Origin: Podospora pseudocomata
Lineage: Eukaryota > Ascomycota > Sordariomycetes > Sordariales > Podosporaceae
Assembly: GCF_035222375.1 (NCBI RefSeq)
Contig: NW_026946363.1
Span: forward strand, 5,952,001-6,016,000
DNA length: 64,000 nt
Direction of reading: 5' to 3'
Made by a program: the position numbers and the translations under genes. Positions 27,013-36,057 of the stretch are shown one piece after another (the first letter of the stretch is position 1; every line of letters begins with the position of its first letter). The notes under the pieces were generated by a model that saw nothing but the letters and a program-made list of their open reading frames with translations, did no database searches and was not told the DNA's origin.

Positions 27013-29535
27013 TCACTTCTTCAACCCAACGCTTGCAGCCGACCCCTTCCTCGAATGCACCGACCCGCTCCCGCCACCCTCATCCGAACTTCCCGCTCCA
27101 CCTCCCGGACTGCTAGCAGTCAACCCAGCAATATCATTCGCGCTCGTCGTGACCCCCCCGACGGCCTTACCTTTGCAACATTCCTCGTCAGTGCTCTTCT
27201 GCCCCTCCTTCCCCATCAAGAACAGCAACAGCGTCGGAGAACTTACTGGCACCCAGACTAATTCCCCTCCCTCCCCTCATAGAGTCAAAACTCATATGAC
27301 TCCCTCCCGTCCCCCTCCTCTTAGGAGTAGTCATCATGTTCATCATCCCCGTCATCCCTGTCGTGGCGGCGTGAGGGCCAGTGTCGCCAGCTGGACTGTC
27401 TGCGAACCCGTCCGTCATCTCCGCTTTGGACACGGGCGTGTGCGGGGAGTTTGGGTAGTCCTCACCACCGGAAGCAGCTATCTCGGCAGCTAGGTTCCCC
27501 TTGCTAGCCCTCGGCCTGGCAATCCTACTTGTCCTAGGTGGCAGGACGGTGGGTTGGAGCTGTAGCTGCTGCTGTGTTGTCGGCGAAGGGATGTGGCTCT
27601 CCCTCGACCATGGCCTCTCACGGTCCTGAAACTGTGGCAGGCCCTTCGACTCAAACTTCAACGGGCTTTCTAGCCTCTTTGTAGGTGACACCCCCCATTC
27701 ACTTTGCGCCTCCTCCATCTCCTCCCCAGTCCCGGCCGCGTCCTCATTTGAACTCCCATTCAACTCCACGACCCTCACTGTTTCTTCCCCAACCGCTGTG
27801 CTGACATCACTATCAGCCACATCACTTCCCCTAGCCAGGTGGCTTTCCCTTCTCAGCCCACTCTCCATCTTGACCAAGTCTGTGTGCTGTTTTCTGACAG
27901 TTCTATACCGCTCATACTCCTCCCTCGTATGCTCCGCCCCAGTGAAACTCTCCAGCGCATCAAAGACATGCTGGAAAACCAACTTGTCCACGTCCCTCGC
28001 CCACAAAAAGTCCAGGTGCTCGTAGTGTGGGATCTCGTTGGCTAGCGTTTGACTAGGAAGCTCCTTCAGCATGGCCTTGATATCGACCAACGAGTCACTA
28101 CCTCCGTATACGAGCACGATCGGCGTCTTGATGTTCCTTGTCGGGTACCTAGCGACTTTGGTGTACTTGTTGCTGGTGGCTGAGATCAGGGGCCGGTGGA
28201 CATCGTCATCATACATCTGGAAGGACTTGGTTCGTATGATCTGGAACCAGTGTACCACTGATTTTGTTGAGGTGAACGAGTAGAGATGAGGGTAAGCGGC
28301 CAGTTTCTGCGAAGTGCTGATGTTTTTGGTTTGCCAGTTGAAGAGAAACGAGAGACCTAGATCGATGAGCTTGGTGAACAGTGGTGGATAGAGGATTGAC
28401 TGCCACATGGTGGCCGAGCTGAGTATGGACCGCCGGCCGAAAAGGAGGAACAGCACCTGTGGCGAGGCCTTGACCAGAGCGTCAACTATGCCGTTAGACA
28501 AGCCCGCTGGCGACATGGCTGGCGCCAGAGCGATAAAGACATTGACCTGCTCGTTGAGCTTGGGGTGGATGGACAAGCTGGCAAAAGCCTGCGCGGTGCC
28601 TTGGGAGAAGCCGATGTAGGAGAGGGACGGCTGGCCGGTGATCTCGAGAATGTAGCTGATGCTATTAGGAATATCGTGGAGGGCAAATTGGTCAATGGAA
28701 AAGTTCCAAAACTCGGTCGTCGTGGGGGAATATCGGATCGACTTTTTCGAGTACTTGTTGCCCCTGTTGTTTCCGAGCTAGAGATATGATCAGCCATGTG
28801 CCCTCTCCTCGGCACCCCATTTTGAGGTTACCTACCCAAACGTCAAAACCCTTCTCCACCAACGCAAAGGGCAAAGCGCGCTGCTCATCCGTCAAGCAAA
28901 CCCACACCTCGCTGTTCATTAGCAGCCCATGGTGCAGGTAAACCACCTTCTTCTTGACGCTGGTCGGCCCGCGATTCACCCTCCGTTCCTCCTCCCCCTT
29001 CCGCCATGCAAGTCTGTGTATTCCCAGCAAATACCCATCCTCGGTTCGTACCACGTGTTCCTCGGCGGTGTAGCCAAACATGGCACATAAATCGACGAAA
29101 TCGGAGGCATCGCGAATCGAGGCCGAGACCGCTGGATTTCACCGTCAGTATTGTTACCCCTAGCATCTTCCAGCACAAACAACATGCATTTTCTCCTCTG
29201 CTCTGCCCGCTTCTGCGCTGGACTAGTCCACCTATTAAACAGACGTCTCGAGATCCCGTAACATAGCTGTAGTAACGACGGCGCTGAACAATACGATTAG
29301 CTCGGGAGCTCAATCTCGGTGGAGATCAAGATAGGGGGCCGTCTCACGCAAAGCAAGCGTAAATATTCGAATAAAGGCCTCGAGCCCTACAAGCAAAAAG
29401 GATCCAACAAGGGCGGCATATTCGGTGCTATTTCTCCCAAATAAATCATCTTATCAGTAAACTGTTGTTGTCTCTCTGCCACCACGGGGTGTGAATGTCT
29501 CACGGGTTAAGGCGCCCCAGAAAGGGGACAGGCAT
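27013..29535 (-). CDS. Steryl ester hydrolase / AB-hydrolase lipase (TGL1/YEH-like)
   Basis: This 730-residue protein probably hydrolyses steryl esters or triacylglycerol at lipid droplets or membranes. Exons on the minus strand are 29535-29504, 29427-29348, 29283-29188, 29131-28836, 28777-27247 and 27170-27013. The N-terminus has one strong membrane segment (TEYAALVGSFLLVGLEAFI). The alpha/beta-hydrolase core follows: YLHHGLLMNSEVW, FDVWLGNNRGNKYSKKS, and the nucleophile elbow GFSQGT with Ser near residue 226. Later VLVYGGSDSLVD and HYEHLDFLWARDVD supply the likely acidic residue and His. The last ~270 residues are Ser/Gly-rich and disordered. The third intron (29132-29187) only works with a GC donor (GCATGTT); it has an ACTGAC branch point and joins AEQRRK to SVSASIRDASDF. 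The last intron has a perfect GTAAGT donor and replaces a shorter ending at 27188. Confidence 0.88.
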
Positions 29536-30330
29536 CTTGGCGGGCTTGCTGTATTCCACTGGTTGGCTCTTATCTGGTGACCATTGGCGCGCTGTTCGTA
29601 TGCCGGACGTTGTTTGGGTGAATTTGTGTAAATATCAATCAAGCCGAAAACAACTTGCAAAAGGAAAACATTCCTATATCGTACAAAAGGACCGTAACAA
29701 TCTTCTCGGAGCGAGCCGATTGGGGGTGCGAGGCGAGGATCGAGGGAAGCTTGCTCCACCGCCTGTCAGAAGGTTGTTAGTTAGGTGAAGGCTGCTGCTG
29801 AAACGGGGCGATGTGATGTCACAGGTGTCAGAGCGTCACATGCAAAATTGTTGGAGCTTGCTGTGCCGTCCCGCAATGTATGTACAGCTTTGCATAGTAA
29901 AGTTCATAAACAGAACACGAGCAAATGGCATAAACGCCTATCTCTCAACAACTAGTGACTCCGATGGTGTAAACCACCGCCTGACTGGCCCGCAGGGAAA
30001 ATAAGTATCTTTCCCGACGCACATGCAACAGAGTAGGTTGACCACAACCATCACCACCATCAACCCTTGTCATTGATTCGGCAGAGTGGATCTCGAGAAT
30101 TCATCGAAGAGGGAAACCATTAAGAAGGTGTTTGACTGTCAGCTACGGGTCAGAGCCTGACAGAGATGAGCCACCTCCTCACTGAGGGGTGCTTTTAGTT
30201 CTTTCCAAGCCAGTCCCCTTCAGGTCAAATCATCTGCCAAACTCGGTTGAACGCCTTCGTCACCTCGAGTTTTCTCTGGTATCATCAAATCCAATCCATA
30301 TCGCCATTACTCCTCTGACTAGTGCTCATT
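29536..30330. other. Divergent promoter, lipase / F-box gene
   Basis: This 795 bp stretch lies between genes transcribed away from each other. No gene or strong element was recognised. Confidence 0.6.
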
Positions 30331-31810
30331 ATGACTTACGCATCTTCTAACAAAATTCCTCGCCGGCGGCCGTTGACCCTCACGCCTATCAAGGTAAAGG
30401 GCCGCGGTCGCAAGCCGAAGTGGCAGCCCCCCAACCCTGCGCAGCTTCGGAGCTTGATGGAGGAGCGCCGAAGGAAAAGAGAGGAGGAGAACGGCCACGA
30501 TAATGTCGACGGTATTTCATCCAGGTCTTCCAAGCGGTCCAAGCAGTCCTTCCCACCGAAGTCTAGGCTCGAGTCGCTACCCCCCGAAATGCTCTGGCCC
30601 ATAGCCGTCAGGTCACAGAACCTGCATCTCCTGAGGGTCAGCAAGTTTCTTCGAGGTCTCTTGTCAGACAGATCATTTGAACTCGAAATGGCTGTGGCGG
30701 CATTCGGCCCAACATGGGATATGTATTTCGGCCGGCCGAGGAGCACTATTGGTAGCCCTCCTGAACCTGAACAGTTTCCCGGGGACCCCAAATTCCAGGT
30801 CAGTGTTATGCTCTATTTTGATTAGCGAAGCGTGTCTCCGAAAAGCTTGCTGCCCTCTTAGCCATCCTTCGAAACCGGTTGGCTATTTGAAAGAGTTTCA
30901 AGGATCCTTTGAGGTGTGGTTGAGCAATGCTATCCTACTTTTTAACATCTCGACCCAGCCGTTCCATATTATGACATCGCCTTTTGACCGAACACAGCGC
31001 TGACACGTCTTTCTATAGGGCAATGTGCTTGTTGCGCGTCTCATGCATGACACGCGCTACATGAATGTTGATTTCATACTCAAAGCCCAGCAGGTCTGGT
31101 GTCGCCAAGAGCGCACAGAGAGGCACATGGAAAAAGCGGCGTGCATCCTGTGGAAACCGCCAACCCAGGTACAGCCAAAACAAGAGGGATCGGAAGCCAA
31201 CGAAGACCAGCGAGCTGAAGAGAAGCAAGAGCTTGGATACAGGGAGCGAGAAGTGGAGAAGATCAGGGAGAGGTTCGACGAAGACTGGCAGGAGTTTTGC
31301 GACGCCTGCCCGTTTAACAACACAACGAAACTCGAATATGAGATCGGAACGAATACGCAGGGCCCTGAAGGCGGCTATCTGGACCTCCACCCTTTGACAC
31401 CAATTCCCGATCGGTTCTTGAAAGGGCCATTTGACTTGGAATCAGTCAAATTACTCTTCTGGCTGGTTCGTGGAGGGGCCCGCATATTGCCCGAGCACAA
31501 CTGGGAGGCCACCAAACACGGATTCGAACAGATCATGAACATGGAGAGTCGGCTGGGCATCTATGTGCTCATCCTCTTCGACATTCTCGGCGTGTTCAAG
31601 AAGGAGCATTGGCCACCATTTTTGCTCGACGAGAAAATGAAATGGGTCAAAGAGACAAGGCGGATTGAGATGTCTGCTCAATCGTGGAAGTACCGTCTGT
31701 CCATTCTTGCGCATCGCATGTTTTTGTCGCGCCAGGAACAGGAAGAGAATTCGCGCCTGGGACGGGATAGTTTGAATAGTGAGAGGAGGGACAGGGGGCC
31801 GAGGAGGTGA
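30331..31810 (+). CDS. F-box-like domain protein
   Basis: This 419-residue protein has exons 30331-30798 and 31019-31810. The 220 bp intron joins GDPKFQ to GNVLVARLMHDTRY in phase 0. The N-terminus is basic (RRRPLTLTPIKVKGRGRKPKW), then Arg/Glu-rich. An F-box-like segment lies near residues 75-120: RLESLPPEMLWPI, LHLLRVSKFLRGLLSD. F-box proteins usually present substrates to SCF ubiquitin ligases by binding Skp1. The second exon has a charged helix (KQELGYREREVEKIRERFDEDW) and a conserved-looking C-terminal half (GPFDLESVKLLFWLVRGG, then EHWPPFLLDEKMKW). I recognise no substrate-binding repeat, so the target is unknown. The ATG at 30331 is chosen because upstream codons in frame lack an ATG. 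Confidence 0.75.
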
Positions 31811-32743
31811 GACTGCGGCGTTAATGACCATCCTTTGTCTCCAGCGGGTTGTTCATGGAAATAGCTCTTTTGCTGTATGGAAAAGCGTCAATATAATAAT
31901 TGCAAGCTTACTGGCTCTCTGTGGCACACTCCCCACAAAGTGATTGGCACAGCAAAAGTAAGTTAACGCATATCAGACTGTAAACCATGCCTCTAAAGCA
32001 AATCAACGGGCCTATTAACTATCTTTGAAGGCCTGTTAACTATCTTGAAAGGCCTAATAATTATGCTTCAAGAGATGATATGGTCCAGATGGGTAAACCT
32101 ACTTTTGTGTGCCAATTATTTTGTGGTGGAGGTGACTCTCAACATATACACATGGCATCCGGGCCCCTAAACCACAAAGTCACAGGCAAGTATATAGCCA
32201 AGGATCCCTTCCCTTCCTTGTTGGCATTTCCAGCTCACTGATGTAGCTTTCCTTCGCTGGTAAACAGGCTGTATCATTTGGCTTGCAGGATAGAAGACAC
32301 ACAGCGGCTTCTCTCATATCTGACTGTCTTGTCACACGCTATAGGCAGGTAGGCAGTATCATGTCGCAAAGAAGAAAATAGACCCAGATATACCATTTCC
32401 CGTTTGCCGAAAGAAAATAAAAGCGTGCAAAAGTGACATCCCATGCTGTGTGTAAGCCATGATATAAATGACCCCCATGATGATGGTTCGGGGATTGGTC
32501 TTGATTATAACGACCTTCTCCCAAGCTGCCAGAGTTCTCTTTCGCCCATGATTCGCAAAGCCAATCAATCCATAACATCATGAAAAGATTCCCATGTCTC
32601 CCAGTTTTGGTTCCCTCTCCTGGTCCTTACCCAAAGACAAAAGCTCCCGACATCGCTGCTGGTGACCGATCTTGCTTCAACTCAGAAGGAGCCGCGAACA
32701 GGGTATCGAGAAAGGTGCATTGTTGTGTTGGTGGTTGGGTAAT
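31811..32743. other. Convergent 3' gap with tandem repeat
   Basis: This 933 bp stretch separates the F-box gene from rps30. No gene is seen; a 21-bp repeat is listed separately. Confidence 0.6.
32009..32071. repeat. 21-bp tandem repeat, 3 units
   Basis: Three consecutive units begin GGCCTATTAACTATCTTT, each 21 bp (32009-32029, 32030-32050, 32051-32071). The third is the most diverged. Confidence 0.85.
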
Positions 32744-33277
32744 TTAAGCAGTGGGGTTAGGGTTCATCTATAGTTGTGTTGTCAGCCCAGGGCCCTTGCA
32801 CGGTAATGGTTTGCTGTTCGGGATGGTGGTACTGACCTTGCGCTTGCCACCAGTCAAGGTGATGTTGACGAAACGGCGAGTGTAAGTGAGTCTCTTCTTC
32901 GCACGGCCCTTGCTATTTCAGGTGTCAGAATGAATGTTCCGTCATCGTCAAAACCCACCCATGGGTTGAAGTCGGAAAAATTGCGGGGGTGGAACATACG
33001 GAGTCTTCTTCTTCTCCTGCTTCTCGACCTTAGGGGTCTGAGACTTGACCTTTCCTGTATCCCAGAACCGTCAGAACCCGTGTTTCGATCCATAGCTGTT
33101 CAGGCACTGCTGTCGACGAGAATTTCTCGAGCAAGGTTATCGTCGCGGGGGGCGACAGCGGGGAGAGACATACCGGCACGAGCCAAACTGAGGAGAGAAC
33201 AAGTCAGTAAATCAGTCCATCATCGCGATACCTTCAACCAAGTCAAGATTATCATACCTTCCGTGAACCTTTCCCAT
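32744..33277 (-). CDS. rps30: 40S ribosomal protein eS30
   Basis: This 62-residue basic protein of the small ribosomal subunit lacks the ubiquitin-like fusion domain seen in animals, as usual in fungi. Five exons on the minus strand are 33277-33258, 33187-33174, 33054-33000, 32912-32837 and 32767-32744, with introns of 70, 119, 87 and 69 bp. The joined product starts MGKVHGSLARAGKVKSQTPK, continues through KGRAKKRLTYTRRFVNITL, and ends KMNPNPTA. The second exon is only 14 bases. The last exon encodes just seven residues plus the stop. All splice signals are canonical (GTATGA, GTATGT, GTATGT, GTCAGT donors). The gene lies 26 bp downstream of another minus-strand gene, so its promoter must overlap that gene or be shared. 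The identification is certain. Confidence 0.96.
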
Positions 33278-33303
33278 TTTGGATGATTTGTGATGGGTGT
33301 TAA

Positions 33304-33703
33304 CTACTCAAAGTCGGGGTCTTGGATGGGAGCGGGAGGCGGACGCAGCAGAGGAAGGTTTCGCAACTCGATGCTGTCGATTTCTGTGTGGATTAGGCTG
33401 ATTAGCTAAGGAATTGTGGGCGTGGCGACCTGCCCCGCAGGGCTTTGAAGTGACTGACCTCTGCTGTTGCGTGGCGCAGTCCACACAGGTGAATGGCGCT
33501 GTGGCTGGAGAGCTGTTCGGAGCTTGTGGTCCGGACGTGTGGCTTGATCCACCTGGAGGGGGAATTGCGCACGGATCAGCCATCACAGCTGCCACAGATG
33601 ATGAACGGCTTGGCGGAAGCGACAAAAGCATCAGCTCGCCAAACGAACCCAAGCTTTGCCAGCGATTGCTGGAAGTTGGGGGTGCTTCCAAGTCAGAGCC
33701 CAT
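33304..33703 (-). CDS. Small CxxC protein of unknown function, directly upstream of rps30
   Basis: The proposed 104-residue product has exons 33703-33459 and 33373-33304. The 85 bp intron has donor GTCAGT, branch point TTAGCTAATCAG and acceptor GACAG, joining ATQQQ to SIELRNLPLLRPPP; the protein ends IQDPDFE. An upstream acceptor (CACAG, 9 bases earlier) keeps an in-frame alternative that reads much less like protein. The N-terminal half is Ser/Pro/Ala-rich. A single CxxC (FTCVDC) sits near residue 74, too little for a zinc finger on its own. I do not recognise the family. Its stop lies 26 bp before the rps30 start on the same strand, which is strikingly close. The start ATG at 33703 is the first in frame. 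Confidence 0.55.
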
Positions 33704-34720
33704 TGTGTTGTTGTGAGCGCTGGTGACAGAGCCCAGACTCACGTGACTTTCACGTGACTACCCTCCATTATTCTGCCCCGTCTGCTCACCTTTATGGCCC
33801 CTTCTACTCACCCTGGACTACTATCCATCGAAAGCTTGCGCAGAATGCTTTTCAACCAGCGAACGAGGGTCAATTTCACATATGCACATGCTGTTCTCCG
33901 TTAGCGAGTGAGCTTTGGCGGTTTGGCTGAACAGACTTTGTGTACGTACCTTCATCTCTTCCAGAGAACCCCGGGACTGGATGGCGTCAAAGCCCTGTGC
34001 TGTCAAGAAGTTGACCTCACCCATATCACCAAGCAATCATATTCTTTAGTTGAACACTTTCATTCTCTCGACAACCCACCACCACCGCAACTTATCTTTC
34101 AACAGCAAATAATGTTGGACTTTGACATTGCCATCATCGAGGACCTTCTGAGTGACATCCAAGAATGGACGACGGCCTTCACGGCAGCTGTTGTGAATCG
34201 AGACTTGCACATGCCACCGTGAGCCCAGTTCAACTGGATGTTAGCCAAAGACCCAACTGCTAAAAAATCTTCAGCCAAGATGGAGAAAGCCTCAATGGCT
34301 TGAGGTTAACTTGGCCTTACGTGATAATAGAACTCTTCTCAGCCAATGACACTTCTATCTCAAGTCTCCTCCAGTTGTTCGTCCAGCTTCGGACATTTCA
34401 CCATCAGTCGAGGTGATGAGGGATTATCAGATCAGATTGATAAGAAGTCTTGGCCCTCGCCTCTGCAGCTGTGTTTCCACTTTTCCCCACTCCCCCGCCA
34501 ACGTCAACGCTTGATCGTTCGACTCCATAGTCTTGGCCCAGGGTTGTGGTTGGTGCAACCAAGGTCACCCGCTTCCGCCCTGGCATCCACCCCATTGGCA
34601 GTGCAGGCAAGAGCTACAAAGACCCTTTACAAGACCGCCCTCTTGTTTGATATCGTTCCCCTTTCCGTTTTGACCCTCTTCATCTTTTACTCTCCATTAA
34701 ACCACAAAAACCCCCCCAAA
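33704..34720. other. Divergent promoter, CxxC gene / CREG-like gene
   Basis: This stretch is about 1 kb. It contains the E-box pair and the leader of the CREG-like gene. A plus-strand frame at 33908-34222 is not recognisable as a protein. The frame of the downstream gene is open back to 34346, but those residues are not signal-peptide-like. Confidence 0.55.
33739..33758. promoter_or_regulatory. Paired TCACGTGAC E-box sites, 11 bp apart
   Basis: Two copies of TCACGTGAC at 33739-33747 and 33750-33758 have CACGTG cores exactly 11 bp apart, one helical turn. They lie just upstream of the small CxxC gene and about 470 bp upstream of rps30. CACGTGA is the binding motif of Cbf1-type bHLH factors, which act at ribosomal protein genes in some yeasts; use here is inference. 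Confidence 0.5.
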
Positions 34721-35491
34721 ATGAAACCCAACACCCTCCTCTCCACCCTCCTCCCCCTCACCTCGGCCTACTCCATCCCCAAGGACTCAACCGCCCCCAG
34801 CAGCAATGCCTTCAAGATCCCCACCGCCCGCGAATCTGCCATCCTCGCCCGCCGAATCCTAACCCTAACCCCGCTAGGCACCATCTCGACCATCTTCCCC
34901 TCCACCACCTCGTCCCGCAACCCCCCAGGAATTGAAGGCAAACCCCACGCCCTAATGGAGTACATCTCCGCCTGTGACCCTCTCGCACCCTCCAACCCGA
35001 CCCTCTTGTCCCTCAACATCTCCTCCACCTTCCGCAACGCAGCCAACGCCAACCTCTCCCTAGCCATAACCTGGACCCCCCCTCCCCTCCCCCCTCCCTC
35101 AAGGTCCTTCCTCTCCCATCTCAACCCCTTTTCTTCCGAACCCCCCGTTCAGCCCCAATCCTACAGCGCTGCCGCTCTCCCGCGGTACTCCCTGATGGGG
35201 TATCTCGAACCCATCCCCGGAGCGGACGACCCAAAGAGTGATGTGGGCAAGCTGGTTCAGACTTGCTACACCAACACGCATCCGGACGCGAAGTACTGGC
35301 TTCCGGGAAATAGGATTCACGAGAGCCATTTTGTGAGGTTGGTGGTGACGGAGATTTACTGGGTGGGCGGGTTTGGGGATAGGGCGTATATCGGGTGGAT
35401 TGACGCCAAGGATTGGGAGAGTGTGACCGAGAAGGAGATTGAGGGGGCGAGGTTGCCTGGGGAGAAGCCGCTTGAAGGGGGGGATCTTTAG
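34721..35491 (+). CDS. CREG-like secreted FMN-binding split-barrel protein
   Basis: This 256-residue intronless gene encodes a protein resembling the CREG-like pyridoxamine phosphate oxidase fold family. A short signal peptide (MKPNTLLSTLLPLTSAYS) precedes the domain. Family marks are ARESAILARRILTLTPLGT near the start of the barrel, PHALMEYISACDP, TNTHPDAKYWLPGN and the end EIYWVGGFGDRAYIGWI. Pro-rich loops interrupt the middle, around residue 120-145. CREG-type proteins are usually secreted or endolysosomal and often lack enzymatic activity, so the function is uncertain. The start at 34721 is preferred over upstream in-frame codons because it opens the signal peptide and follows CCAAA. Confidence 0.8.
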   Translation: MKPNTLLSTLLPLTSAYSIPKDSTAPSSNAFKIPTARESAILARRILTLTPLGTISTIFPSTTSSRNPPGIEGKPHALMEYISACDPLAPSNPTLLSLNISSTFRNAANANLSLAITWTPPPLPPPSRSFLSHLNPFSSEPPVQPQSYSAAALPRYSLMGYLEPIPGADDPKSDVGKLVQTCYTNTHPDAKYWLPGNRIHESHFVRLVVTEIYWVGGFGDRAYIGWIDAKDWESVTEKEIEGARLPGEKPLEGGDL

Positions 35492-36057
35492 GGGTGGTCT
35501 TGATCTTTTGAGAAAGGGATGGAGGGTTGAAGTTGGGATTGGGGATAGGTGTGGCGTAACTGTGGCGTTGACAGGTGCGTGATTTGATGGATGAGAGGAG
35601 TATGAGGCAGGCATGGATGAAGCATTGGACTATTATGAATTGGTTTGAGGGAGCATATGTATGGGTGTCAATCAGTGGTGGGTGTGTTTCAGGTTGTGGC
35701 AGCGGGTTGGCGAGTATTGTTCATTCAGGGCAACCAGAAATATACACATACCAAATCTGAACCCCTTTTCAACATATCTTTACACTGTATGTATGGTCTC
35801 GTATTTTAACAAAATGCTGAGTTGTCCGGTGGTTGCCATCAAGTCCAAACCTTCAAGCAAAACCGACCCGAAATCGGGTATCAACACCATCATGTTCAAT
35901 CCTATAAAACCTAAATAATAGACTCATAAAAACTCCCTCCCCAAAACCCCGACTGATAATTAAACTCGATATGTTTTAAAGTGGTCAAGTGTTGCCCTTT
36001 TTCTTCCTACACTCTTCTCCAAACCGTAGCATGTCATCAATAGTCTTTAGCCCATCT
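35492..36057. other. Convergent 3' gap
   Basis: This 566 bp stretch is A/T-rich toward 35750-35990 and holds 3' UTRs of convergent genes. No gene is seen. Confidence 0.6.

Noticed and set aside
34346-34720. In-frame upstream extension of the CREG-like gene
   Set aside because: The 125 extra residues are not conserved-looking, and the later ATG opens a proper signal peptide.
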